A program made the position numbers and the translations under genes. Shown piece by piece: positions 1-8,208 of a stretch of DNA of 64,000 bases (position 1 is the first letter of the stretch; each line of letters opens with the position of its first letter). Origin of the DNA: Bradyrhizobium agreste (GTDB lineage: Bacteria; Pseudomonadota; Alphaproteobacteria; Rhizobiales; Xanthobacteraceae); NCBI RefSeq assembly GCF_016031625.1, contig NZ_JACCHP010000035.1:24839-88838 (forward strand), read 5' to 3'. The notes below the pieces were generated by a model. The model was not told where the DNA came from. It made no database searches and saw only the letters and a program-made list of their open reading frames with translations.

Positions 1-1172
1 TCCGGCTGCCGGTGCAATGGGTGAGCCGGCCGCATGCGGATTTTCGCGGCTTCTGCGGACGGATCGCGAGCGGAACAATCGCGGTGGGCGATGCCGTTCG
101 CGCGCAGCCGTCGGGACACCTGACCCGCATCGCGCGCATTCTCACGCCTGCAGGCGAGCGCAATCACGCTGAGGCGGGCGAGTCCATCACCCTCACGCTC
201 GCCGACGAGATCGACGTCAGCCGCGGCGACGTGCTGACCGCCGGATCTGCAGCGCCGGTGTCGGATCAGCTCGCGGCCCATCTCGTTTGGTTCGATGACG
301 CGGCCATGGTCGACGGCCGGCGCTATTTGCTCCGGTGCGGCACCGCCTCGACCGGCGCGGTGATCACGACGCTCAAGCACCGGATCGCGATCGACACCAT
401 GGCGCGGGAAAGCGCCACCACGCTCGACGTCAACGAGATCGGCTATGTCCATCTCGATCTCGACCGCCCGCTGGTGTTCGAGACCTATCGCGACAACCGC
501 GACATGGGCAGCTTCATCCTGATCGACCCGATCAGCCATCGCACTGCCGCGGCGGGAATGATCGACATGTCGCTCCGCCGTGCCACCAACGTTCATTGGC
601 AGCGGCTTGCGGTCGACAAATCCGTGCGGGCCCGGCTGAAGCAGCAACGGCCCTGCGTGCTCTGGTTCACGGGGTTGAGCGGCGCCGGCAAATCGACCAT
701 CGCCAATCTCGTCGACAACCGGCTTGCCGAGCTCGGGCGCCATGCCGCGTTGCTCGACGGCGACAATCTCCGTCACGGCATCAACCGCGACCTCGGCTTT
801 TCCAATGCGGAGAGGACCGAGAACGTCCGGCGCGTCGCGGAGATCGCGGGGCTGTTCGTCGATGCCGGCTTGATCGCGCTGGTGGCGCTGATCTCGCCGT
901 TCCGCAGCGAGCGCGAGCTGGCGCGCCAGCGGCTCGAAGCGGGCGAGTTCATCGAGATCCATGTCGCGACGCCGCTTGCCGAATGCGAGCGCCGCGATCC
1001 CAATGGACTCTATCGCAAGGCGCGGGCGGGCCAGCTGCCGGCATTCACCGGCATCGATCAGCCCTACGAAGCGCCGCTGGCGCCGGACATCACCATCGAC
1101 ACCTCGGAACTGTCGAGCGAGGCGGCCTGCGAACGCATCATCCGCTACTTGCGAGAGCACAATTACCTGTGA
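1..1172 (+). CDS. cysNC: Sulfate adenylyltransferase large subunit fused to APS kinase (CysN-CysC), 3' part
   Basis: The reading frame is open from the first base, so this is the 3' part of a longer gene. The first ~200 residues are the C-terminal beta-barrel domains of the EF-Tu-like ATP sulfurylase subunit 1 (CysN), beginning at the conserved segment RLPVQWVSRP. From about base 650 an adenylylsulfate kinase domain (CysC) follows, with the P-loop GLSGAGKS near base 675 and the substrate segment DGDNLRHG near base 760. The fusion makes PAPS from sulfate and ATP with CysD. It is the NodQ/CysNC architecture of rhizobia. The GTG at base 12 is internal, not a start. CysD should lie upstream, outside the window. 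Whether the gene serves cysteine synthesis or sulfation of surface polysaccharide cannot be told from here. Confidence 0.95.
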   Translation, partial: RLPVQWVSRPHADFRGFCGRIASGTIAVGDAVRAQPSGHLTRIARILTPAGERNHAEAGESITLTLADEIDVSRGDVLTAGSAAPVSDQLAAHLVWFDDAAMVDGRRYLLRCGTASTGAVITTLKHRIAIDTMARESATTLDVNEIGYVHLDLDRPLVFETYRDNRDMGSFILIDPISHRTAAAGMIDMSLRRATNVHWQRLAVDKSVRARLKQQRPCVLWFTGLSGAGKSTIANLVDNRLAELGRHAALLDGDNLRHGINRDLGFSNAERTENVRRVAEIAGLFVDAGLIALVALISPFRSERELARQRLEAGEFIEIHVATPLAECERRDPNGLYRKARAGQLPAFTGIDQPYEAPLAPDITIDTSELSSEAACERIIRYLREHNYL

Positions 1173-1221
1173 CGACCGGGACGAGTTCTGCCCGGCGTTA
1201 TCCAACCGCTCCACCGCGAGT

Positions 1222-1431
1222 TCAGAAGTCGGACGCGATGCCCTTGCGCTCCCAATCGCCATAGCGGGTGGGCTCGGGACCCTGCGGACCCTGCAGCTCC
1301 TTCGCCTTGATCTCGTCCTTGGCCGCATCCTTGGCCTTGGCGGCCGCAGCCTGCCGGCGCGTCTCGGCCTCGGCCAGCGCGCGCTGGGCGGCCGGCGACA
1401 GCGGCTTGCGATCGGGAACGGGGTCACTCAT
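1222..1431 (-). CDS. DUF1674 protein, SDHAF4-like succinate dehydrogenase assembly factor
   Basis: A 69-residue protein. The C-terminus carries the DUF1674 signature PTRYGDWERKGIASDF, which ends the protein as it does in the family. The N-terminal half is a charged, Ala-rich helix. The family contains the mitochondrial succinate dehydrogenase assembly factor SDHAF4, which acts on flavinylated SdhA; a bacterial equivalent role is inference. I chose the ATG at 1431 because the upstream extension to 1539 has no family similarity. It is convergent with the preceding cysNC gene and divergent from rsmB. Confidence 0.85.
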   Translation of the reverse strand: MSDPVPDRKPLSPAAQRALAEAETRRQAAAAKAKDAAKDEIKAKELQGPQGPEPTRYGDWERKGIASDF

Positions 1432-1619
1432 CGCCGCGCTTTCTAGCGCAGGACCGGGCACAACGCGATGTCCAATAACGCATTCCTGAAATCGGCTCGG
1501 AGCGCTGAAAAACCCGCAAGCGATTCTTACATTTGGCATATTCGCGTGTCAGAGATCGCTTTCTCCAGGCATGCGCCCATCAAGGCGGAACTGCCGCTCG
1601 TTCAGAACCTTGCTTCCGC

Positions 1620-2966
1620 ATGCCATCTCAACGTTTCGTCCCTCCGTCCGAAGTGCCCGGCCTTGCGGCGCGACGGATTGCCGCCGACATCGTCGACGGC
1701 GTGCTGCACAAGCACCGCACACTCGACGACCAGCTCGACGGCGGCGGTGCGCATCCCGGACTGAAGACGCTGGCCGACCGCGACCGCGCGCTGATGCGGC
1801 GCCTGGTCGCCACCGTGCTGCGCCGGCTCGGCACGCTCGGCCATGTGCTGTCCCGCCTGCTCGACAAGGGCATTCCCTCCGATGCGCCGCGGGCGCAGAG
1901 CGCACTTTTGATCGGCGCCGCGCAGATCCTTTGGATGGACGTGCCGGATCACGCCGCGGTCGATCTCTCTGTTCGCCTGGTGCAATCCGACCGCCGCGCC
2001 GCACGCTATGCCGGCCTCGTCAACGCCGTGCTGCGCCGCTGTGCGCGCGAGGGCAAATCCCTGGTCGAGGAAGTTGCGACGCAATCGCTCGACCTGCCGC
2101 CATGGCTGCTCGCGCGCTGGAGCGCGCATTATGGCGAGGCGACCGCACGGGACATGGCTTTCGCGCTCGGCCACGAGCCCTCGCTCGATCTCACGGTGAA
2201 ATCGGATCCCGCCCAATGGGCGAGCCGCCTGCATGGCGAAACGCTGCCGACGGGAACGGTGCGGATGCTGCTTCACGGTTCGGTGACCATGCTGCCCGGC
2301 TTCGCCGAGGGGCAATGGTGGGTGCAGGACGCCGCCGCCGCGTTGCCCGCCCGACTGTTTGGCGATGTCAAAGGCAAGTCCATTGCCGATCTCTGCGCCG
2401 CCCCCGGCGGCAAGACTGCGCAGCTGGCGTTTTCAGGCGCGCATGTGACGGCGATCGACCGCTCGCCCGCGCGGGTGGCGCGTTTGCGCGAAAACCTGAC
2501 GCGGCTGTCGCTGCAAGCCGAGACCATCGTCGCTGACGCCGTCGAATGGGCCGGCCCCGCCGAAGCCTTCGACGGTATTCTGATCGATGCGCCCTGCACC
2601 TCCACCGGCACGATCCGCCGGCATCCCGACGTCGCATGGCTGCGGCACGAATCCGACATCGCCCCCTTGGCCGCGCTTCAGCAGCGGCTGCTGCGAAAAT
2701 CGGTGTCGTTGCTGAAGCCGGGCGGGACGCTGGTCTATTGCACCTGTTCGCTGGAACCCGAGGAGGGCGAGCAGGCCGTGGCGGCACTGCTCGCCGCCGA
2801 GCCCGCGCTGCGCCGCGCCCCGATCGCGGCATCGGAAGTTGCAGGCCTCGACGAAATCCTCAACCGGGACGGCGACCTGCGCACCCTGCCCTGCCACCTG
2901 CCGAACGAGGATCCCAAGCTCGGCGGGCTCGACGGATTTTTCGCGGCCCGGCTCGTTAAATCCTGA
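1620..2966 (+). CDS. rsmB: 16S rRNA (cytosine-967 C5) methyltransferase RsmB family
   Basis: About 448 residues. The N-terminal ~140 residues form a NusB-like RNA-binding domain. The C-terminal half is a class I SAM methyltransferase with the SAM loop DLCAAPGGKTAQLA, the motif IV Cys in DAPCTSTGTIRRHPD and the catalytic motif VYCTCSLEPEEGE. The two cysteines are those used by the RsmB/NSUN family for covalent catalysis on cytosine. The ATG at 1620 is preferred because homologues start shortly before the NusB-like domain; the open frame extends up to 1533 but has no family similarity there. It is followed by the heparinase-like gene and purH, the usual Rhizobiales order (from memory). Confidence 0.93.
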   Translation: MPSQRFVPPSEVPGLAARRIAADIVDGVLHKHRTLDDQLDGGGAHPGLKTLADRDRALMRRLVATVLRRLGTLGHVLSRLLDKGIPSDAPRAQSALLIGAAQILWMDVPDHAAVDLSVRLVQSDRRAARYAGLVNAVLRRCAREGKSLVEEVATQSLDLPPWLLARWSAHYGEATARDMAFALGHEPSLDLTVKSDPAQWASRLHGETLPTGTVRMLLHGSVTMLPGFAEGQWWVQDAAAALPARLFGDVKGKSIADLCAAPGGKTAQLAFSGAHVTAIDRSPARVARLRENLTRLSLQAETIVADAVEWAGPAEAFDGILIDAPCTSTGTIRRHPDVAWLRHESDIAPLAALQQRLLRKSVSLLKPGGTLVYCTCSLEPEEGEQAVAALLAAEPALRRAPIAASEVAGLDEILNRDGDLRTLPCHLPNEDPKLGGLDGFFAARLVKS

Positions 2967-3084
2967 TTTTGCACTGGATTTTGCGACCACGACCCTGATT
3001 CGCGCCGTTCAAGGTGGTGTCAGGCGTCCGATTTTGGGATTAATAAGGATTCGTCACTGATCCTCTCCCCCATCAAGGCAAGGC

Positions 3085-4842
3085 GTGTCGGTCGCTCAAC
3101 GCAGACGTATCTCGACGCTGGTCATGAACCGCTTCGCGCGGAACATGCTCGCGCGCGCGAGCGGCGGTTCCGTTGCGCTGTCGCGGGTCTGGCCCGGCCG
3201 CACCGACCGGCTGATCATCGCGCCGCACGACCTGCGTACCGCGGATGCGACCCGCGCCGCCGAGATCTATGCCGGCCGCTTCGTCTTCGCCGGCAAGATC
3301 GTCAATTGCCACGGCCGCTCGATCTTCGATCTCGAGCCGCCTTCGGAGGATTGGGAGGTTGCGCTGCTCGGCTTCGGCTGGCTGCGCCACTTGCGCGCCG
3401 CCGACACGGCGCTGACGCGGGCGAATGCGCGCGCGCTCATCGAGGACTGGATCGCCAACCCCGCCAACAAGCGCCGCCCGGTCGCGCGCCGTGCCGACGT
3501 GCTGGCGCGGCGCGTGATCTCGCTGCTGTCGCAGGCGCCGCTGGTGCTGAGCGAGACCGACAACAAGTTCTACCGCCGTTACTTGCGCTCCCTCGCGCGC
3601 GAGATCCGCTTCCTGCGCTACACCATGGTCGACATTCCGGACGGGGTGCCGAAGCTGCAGGTGCTGATCGCGCTGTGCTATGCTTCCCTGTGCCTCGCCA
3701 ATCAGACGCGTCACATCCGCAGCGCCTCCAAGAAGCTGTCCGACGAATTGCAGCGGCAGATCCTGCCCGATGGCGGCCACATCTCGCGCAATCCGGGCGC
3801 GCTGATCGAGATATTGATCGATCTCTTGCCGCTGCGGCAGACTTTTGCCGCACGCAACATCGCACCGCCGCCGGCGCTGCTCAATGCGATCGACCGCATG
3901 ATGCCGATGCTGCGCTTCTTCCGGCACGGTGACGGCAATTTCGCCCTGTTCAACGGCATGAGCGCGACCTCGTCCGACCTGCTCGCCACGCTGCTCGCCT
4001 ATGACGACACCCACGGCGCGCCGATGGCGAACATGCCGCATACCGGCTTTCAGCGCCTCGATGCCGGCCAGACCACTGTGATCATCGACACCGGCCCGCC
4101 GCCGCCCGCCGGCGTCAGCCACGACGCCCATGCCGGCTGTCTGTCGTTCGAACTGTCGTCCGGCATCAGCCGCATCGTCACCAATTGCGGCATGCCAACC
4201 ACGGGCCGCGACAATTGGCGGCCGTTCGCGCGCAGCACGGCGGCGCATTCGACGCTGACCTATCACGAGACTTCATCGTGCCAGTTCGTCGAGATGTCGG
4301 CGATGAAGCGGCTCCTGCATGGTGCGCCCGTCACCAGCGGCCCCGTCGAGGTCGAGAGCTATCGCGAGGTCGTGCAGAACGGCACGCTGCTCACGACCTC
4401 GCATGACGGCTATCTCGCCAAGTTCGGCGCGATCCACCGCCGCGTGCTGATGATCGCCAATGACGGCGCGCGCATCGACGGCGAGGACACGCTGTCGCCG
4501 CCGCAGGGCGGGCGCTTCAAGGGTGCCGATGCCGATTTCGCCCTGCGCTTCCATCTGCATCCGGCGGTGAAGGCGAGCCGGCTGTCGGATGCCCGCGGCG
4601 TCATGCTGGTGCTGCCGAACCGCGACGTCTGGACCTTCGAGGCATTGGACGACAAGGTCGATCTCGAGGACAGCGTATTCCTGGCCGGCAACGACGGCCC
4701 GCGCCGCACCGCGCAGATCGTGATCCGTCAGAACGCCCGCCAGGCCCCCTCGATCCGTTGGAGCTTCATCCGTTCCACGGCCTCGCCAGCCGTCACCAAT
4801 GCGCGCCGCAACGCCCGGCGCGAGCCGGAACTTCCGTTGTAA
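3085..4842 (+). CDS. Heparinase II/III family protein
   Basis: 585 residues from a GTG start. The N-terminal ~320 residues are an alpha-helical toroid-like domain. The C-terminal half matches the heparinase II/III beta-sandwich, with a His-containing segment HDAHAGCLSFELS around residue 345 and HETSS around residue 395. Family members are polysaccharide lyases acting on uronic-acid polymers, but the true substrate of this conserved rhizobial copy is unknown. No clear signal peptide is visible; the N-terminus is basic. The gene lies between rsmB and purH, so its context is housekeeping rather than a polysaccharide-utilisation cluster. It could act in envelope polysaccharide turnover. Confidence 0.85.
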   Translation: MSVAQRRRISTLVMNRFARNMLARASGGSVALSRVWPGRTDRLIIAPHDLRTADATRAAEIYAGRFVFAGKIVNCHGRSIFDLEPPSEDWEVALLGFGWLRHLRAADTALTRANARALIEDWIANPANKRRPVARRADVLARRVISLLSQAPLVLSETDNKFYRRYLRSLAREIRFLRYTMVDIPDGVPKLQVLIALCYASLCLANQTRHIRSASKKLSDELQRQILPDGGHISRNPGALIEILIDLLPLRQTFAARNIAPPPALLNAIDRMMPMLRFFRHGDGNFALFNGMSATSSDLLATLLAYDDTHGAPMANMPHTGFQRLDAGQTTVIIDTGPPPPAGVSHDAHAGCLSFELSSGISRIVTNCGMPTTGRDNWRPFARSTAAHSTLTYHETSSCQFVEMSAMKRLLHGAPVTSGPVEVESYREVVQNGTLLTTSHDGYLAKFGAIHRRVLMIANDGARIDGEDTLSPPQGGRFKGADADFALRFHLHPAVKASRLSDARGVMLVLPNRDVWTFEALDDKVDLEDSVFLAGNDGPRRTAQIVIRQNARQAPSIRWSFIRSTASPAVTNARRNARREPELPL

Positions 4843-4897
4843 ACAGGCGCGATCCGGCCCTATCTCGTCGTTGTGAAAAGCGGCGAAAGCTGCTATC

Positions 4898-4985
4898 GAG
4901 CGCTCGCTCGCGCGACTGGCGACCTTGGATGGAGCACCATCGGGAAGCGCGGGACATATGAGCCGCGCGCCTGGGCATAGACACT
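4898..4985 (+). promoter_or_regulatory. ZTP (pfl) riboswitch upstream of purH
   Basis: The leader shows the conserved blocks of the pfl/ZTP RNA in the right order: GCGACTGGCG (4912-4921), then a CACC-type block read here as CCATCGGGAAGCG (4937-4949), then CCGCGCGCCTGGGCA (4963-4977). These are the P1 flank, the ligand-binding junction and the pseudoknot region of the class. ZTP riboswitches sense the AICAR derivative ZMP/ZTP, which accumulates when 10-formyl-THF is short, and typically control purH. The 3' end lies about 30 bases before the purH ATG, so control may be on translation or termination. Confidence 0.85.
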
Positions 4986-5007
4986 CCCTGAACAGAGGAT
5001 CTTGCTC

Positions 5008-6600
5008 ATGACTGACCATCCCCGCCGCGTCACCCGCGCTCTCCTTTCCGTCTCCGATAAGACCGGCCTGATCGAGTTCGCCAAGGCGCTCGCCGCGCAC
5101 GATGTCGAGCTGGTCTCGACCGGCGGCACCGCCAAGGCCATCGCCGCGGCCGGCCTTAAGGTGAAGGACGTCTCCGACCTCACCGGCTTCCCCGAGATGA
5201 TGGACGGCCGTGTCAAGACGCTGCATCCGAAGGTGCATGGCGGCCTGCTCGCGATCCGCGACAACAAGGACCATGCGGAGGCGATGAAAGCGCATGGCAT
5301 CGCGCCGATCGACCTGCTCGTCGTCAATCTCTATCCGTTCGAAGCGACCGTCGACAAGGGCGCGGGCTTCGAGGATTGCATCGAGAACATCGACATCGGC
5401 GGCCCCGCGATGATCCGCGCCGCTGCGAAGAACCATGACGATGTCGCCGTCGTGGTCGAGGCCCAGGACTATCAGGCCGTGCTTGACGAGCTCGCCGCCA
5501 ACAAGGGCGCGACCACGCTGAAGCTGCGCCGGAGGCTTGCCGCAAAGGCCTATGCCCGCACCGCGGCCTATGACGCCGCGATCTCGAACTGGTTCAATCG
5601 TCAGCTGGAGATCGACGCGCCCGACTTCCGCGCTTTCGGCGGCCGGCTGATCCAGTCGCTGCGCTACGGCGAGAACCCGCACCAGACCGCCGCGTTCTAT
5701 GCGACGCCGGACAGGCGTCCGGGCGTCTCTACCGCGCGGCAGCTCCAGGGCAAGGAGCTCTCCTACAACAACATCAACGACACCGATGCGGCCTATGAAT
5801 GCATCGGCGAGTTCGACGCCAAGCGCACCGCGGCCTGCGTCATCGTCAAGCATGCCAATCCCTGCGGCGTCGCCGAAGGGCCGAACCTCGTCGAGGCCTA
5901 TCGCCGGGCACTGGCCTGCGATTCAACGTCCGCGTTCGGCGGCATCATCGCGATGAACCGCCCGCTCGATGCCGACACCGCGCGCGAGATCACCAAGATC
6001 TTCACCGAGGTGATCATCGCGCCCGATGCCAGCGAAGAGGCGATTGCCATCATCGGCGGCAAGAAGAACCTGCGCCTGCTGCTCGCCGGCAGCCTGCCCG
6101 ACCCGCGGGCGCCAGGCCTGACCGCCAAGACGGTCGCCGGCGGCCTGCTGGTGCAGAGCCGCGACAATGCGGTGGTCGACGACATGACGTTCAAGGTCGT
6201 GACCAGGCGCGCGCCGACGGATGCGGAAATGCGGGACCTGAAGTTCGCGTTCCGGGTGGCCAAGCACGTCAAGTCCAACACCATCATCTATGCCAAGGAT
6301 CTCGCCACCGTCGGGATCGGCGCTGGCCAGATGAGCCGGGTGGACTCAGCGCGGATCGCCGCGCGCAAGGCGCAGGATGCGGCAGCCGAGCTGAAGCTCG
6401 CCGAGCCGCTCACCAAGGGTTCGGTGGTGGCCTCGGATGCGTTCTTCCCGTTCGCCGACGGCATGCTCGCCTGCATCGAGGCCGGCGCCACCGCCGTGGT
6501 GCAGCCCGGCGGCTCCATGCGCGACGACGAGGTGATCAAGGCTGCCGACGAGCACGGCATCGCCATGGTGTTCACGGGAACGCGGCACTTCAGGCATTGA
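5008..6600 (+). CDS. purH: Bifunctional AICAR transformylase / IMP cyclohydrolase
   Basis: 530 residues, the standard family length. The N-terminal MGS-like domain (IMP cyclohydrolase) has SVSDKTGLIEFAK and STGGTAKAI. The C-terminal AICAR formyltransferase domain has VKHANPCGVA with the catalytic Lys-His pair near residue 280 and STSAFGGIIAMN after it. It performs the last two steps of de novo IMP synthesis in the cytosol. The ATG at 5008 is used; a TTG two codons earlier is less likely, and AGAGGA (4993-4998) gives good ribosome-binding spacing. The leader carries a ZTP riboswitch, which fits control by folate shortage. Confidence 0.98.
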   Translation: MTDHPRRVTRALLSVSDKTGLIEFAKALAAHDVELVSTGGTAKAIAAAGLKVKDVSDLTGFPEMMDGRVKTLHPKVHGGLLAIRDNKDHAEAMKAHGIAPIDLLVVNLYPFEATVDKGAGFEDCIENIDIGGPAMIRAAAKNHDDVAVVVEAQDYQAVLDELAANKGATTLKLRRRLAAKAYARTAAYDAAISNWFNRQLEIDAPDFRAFGGRLIQSLRYGENPHQTAAFYATPDRRPGVSTARQLQGKELSYNNINDTDAAYECIGEFDAKRTAACVIVKHANPCGVAEGPNLVEAYRRALACDSTSAFGGIIAMNRPLDADTAREITKIFTEVIIAPDASEEAIAIIGGKKNLRLLLAGSLPDPRAPGLTAKTVAGGLLVQSRDNAVVDDMTFKVVTRRAPTDAEMRDLKFAFRVAKHVKSNTIIYAKDLATVGIGAGQMSRVDSARIAARKAQDAAAELKLAEPLTKGSVVASDAFFPFADGMLACIEAGATAVVQPGGSMRDDEVIKAADEHGIAMVFTGTRHFRH

Positions 6601-6607
6601 GCTTGCT

Positions 6608-6711
6608 GTCATTCCGGGGTGCGCGAAGCGCGAACCCGGAATCCATCATGCAGCGTCCCATGCGGAGAAATGGATTCCGGGCTCGCGCCAGGTGGCGCGC
6701 CCCGGAATGAC
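6608..6711. repeat. Palindromic intergenic repeat, family A copy 1
   Basis: The two ends are inverted copies: GTCATTCCGGGGTGCGCG at the left and GCGCGCCCCGGAATGAC at the right, with inner arms CCCGGAATCCAT and ATGGATTCCGGG. It lies between the convergent purH and MFS genes and could serve as a bidirectional transcript end. Further copies are at 24625, 37175 and 46540. Confidence 0.85.
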
Positions 6712-6721
6712 GATGCGGATG

Positions 6722-8107
6722 CTAGTCCTTCACCCGCATTAACAGCGCGAACCCTGCGACGAAGAATACGACCAGCACGGCCATGCCGGCCTTCTGGCTC
6801 GCGGTCGCGGCCGTGATCATGCCGATCAGCAGCGGGCCGATGAAGGACGTCACCTTTCCGGTCAGCGCGAACAGGCCGAAATATTGCGCGATGCGATCCT
6901 TCGGTGCGAGATGGATCAGCAGCGTGCGGGAGGCAGCCTGGAGCGGGCCGCCGGCTGCACCGATCAGGCAGCCCAGCACCAGATAGGCGCGCTCGGCGGC
7001 ACTCGAGAACAGGGCAGCGCCGGCTTGCGGCGGCGCGGTCTTGACGAACAGCACGCTGTCCTTGTCGACCAGAAGAATCGCGGCCACCGACAGCAGCAGG
7101 ACCAGCAGGCTGCCGGCGATGACGCGCTTCGGCCCCATACGATCATCCAGCTTGCCGCCGAGCCACGCGCCCAACGCGCCTGCGATCGCGAGCATGATGC
7201 CGAACGTCCCGATCTGGATCGTATGCCAGCCGAAGGTGCCGGCGGCATAGATGCCGCCGAAGGCGAACAGCGACACCAGACCATCGGTGTAGATCATGTT
7301 GGCGAGCAGGAACGCAGCGAGCGATTTCTGCCTGGGCAGACTCTTGATCGACTGCTTCAGTTCCGACAGGCCCTCGCGCAGCGCCTCGCGCAAACGGCGT
7401 TTCGCCGGATAATCCGGCGTGAACAGGAACATCGGCGTCACGAAGATGATGAACCACAGCCCGGTGAGCGGGCCGGCGGCACGGTCGCCCTGATGCGTGA
7501 CGGGATCGAGCCCGAACAACGGCGCGAAGCCGAGTAACGTGCGGCCGGTCTCGGGATTGGCGGCGAGGAAGCCGAGCACGATGATCAGGCTGACGATGCC
7601 GCCAATGTAGCCCGTGGCCCAGCCGGTGCCGGAAAGCCGTCCGATCCGTTCCGGCGGCACCAGGGTCGGCATCATCGCATTGTTGAAGACGGTGGCGAAT
7701 TCCGCGCCGACGCTGGCGAGCGCCACCGCCGTGAGCAGCGGGGGAATGACGGCGTGATCGCCGGGCTTGCCGATCCACAGCGCGCAGGATGCCAGCACCA
7801 GCACCGCGCCGAAACCGGCGATCCATGGCTTCCTGCGGCCGGCGGAGTCGGCGATCGCTCCCAGCACCGGCGACAGCAGCGCGATCGCAAGGCCCGCCGC
7901 AGCCATCGCAAAGCCCCACAGCGACTGCCCAGCGGCGGGATTTGGCGCGACGCTGGTCGCGAAATAGGGCGCGAACACGAATGTCGTGATCAGCGTGAAA
8001 TAGGGCTGCGCGGCCCAGTCGAAGAAGATCCAGCTGACGACGGCGGCGCGCGGGGGATAGGACAGCGGCGTGCCGGCCATGCGCACATCCGGGGCGATCG
8101 TCGTCAT
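6722..8107 (-). CDS. MFS transporter, UMF1 family
   Basis: About 461 residues with roughly 12 hydrophobic segments. The N-terminus has the FDWAAQPYFTLITTFVFAPYF segment characteristic of the UMF1 (Atg22-like) major facilitator group, and the loop after TM2-3 has ADSAGRRKPWIAGF. This group is sometimes linked to amino acid export, but substrates are mostly unknown. The ATG at 8107 is preferred to the adjacent GTG at 8110 because GAGGA lies 7 bases upstream of the ATG. It is convergent with purH and divergent from ggt. Confidence 0.88.
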   Translation of the reverse strand: MTTIAPDVRMAGTPLSYPPRAAVVSWIFFDWAAQPYFTLITTFVFAPYFATSVAPNPAAGQSLWGFAMAAAGLAIALLSPVLGAIADSAGRRKPWIAGFGAVLVLASCALWIGKPGDHAVIPPLLTAVALASVGAEFATVFNNAMMPTLVPPERIGRLSGTGWATGYIGGIVSLIIVLGFLAANPETGRTLLGFAPLFGLDPVTHQGDRAAGPLTGLWFIIFVTPMFLFTPDYPAKRRLREALREGLSELKQSIKSLPRQKSLAAFLLANMIYTDGLVSLFAFGGIYAAGTFGWHTIQIGTFGIMLAIAGALGAWLGGKLDDRMGPKRVIAGSLLVLLLSVAAILLVDKDSVLFVKTAPPQAGAALFSSAAERAYLVLGCLIGAAGGPLQAASRTLLIHLAPKDRIAQYFGLFALTGKVTSFIGPLLIGMITAATASQKAGMAVLVVFFVAGFALLMRVKD

Positions 8108-8208
8108 CACGCGGTCCTCATCACGAACAGTTTTGCCTCTCTTTGAGCAAACCGTATAGCATTACCGTGACAGGTGTGAACCGGCTCGAACCTGCGACGG
8201 TAATTTCG

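Noticed and set aside
4273..5853. Minus-strand open frame over the heparinase-like gene, riboswitch and purH
   Set aside because: Overlaps two clear plus-strand genes and has no family similarity.
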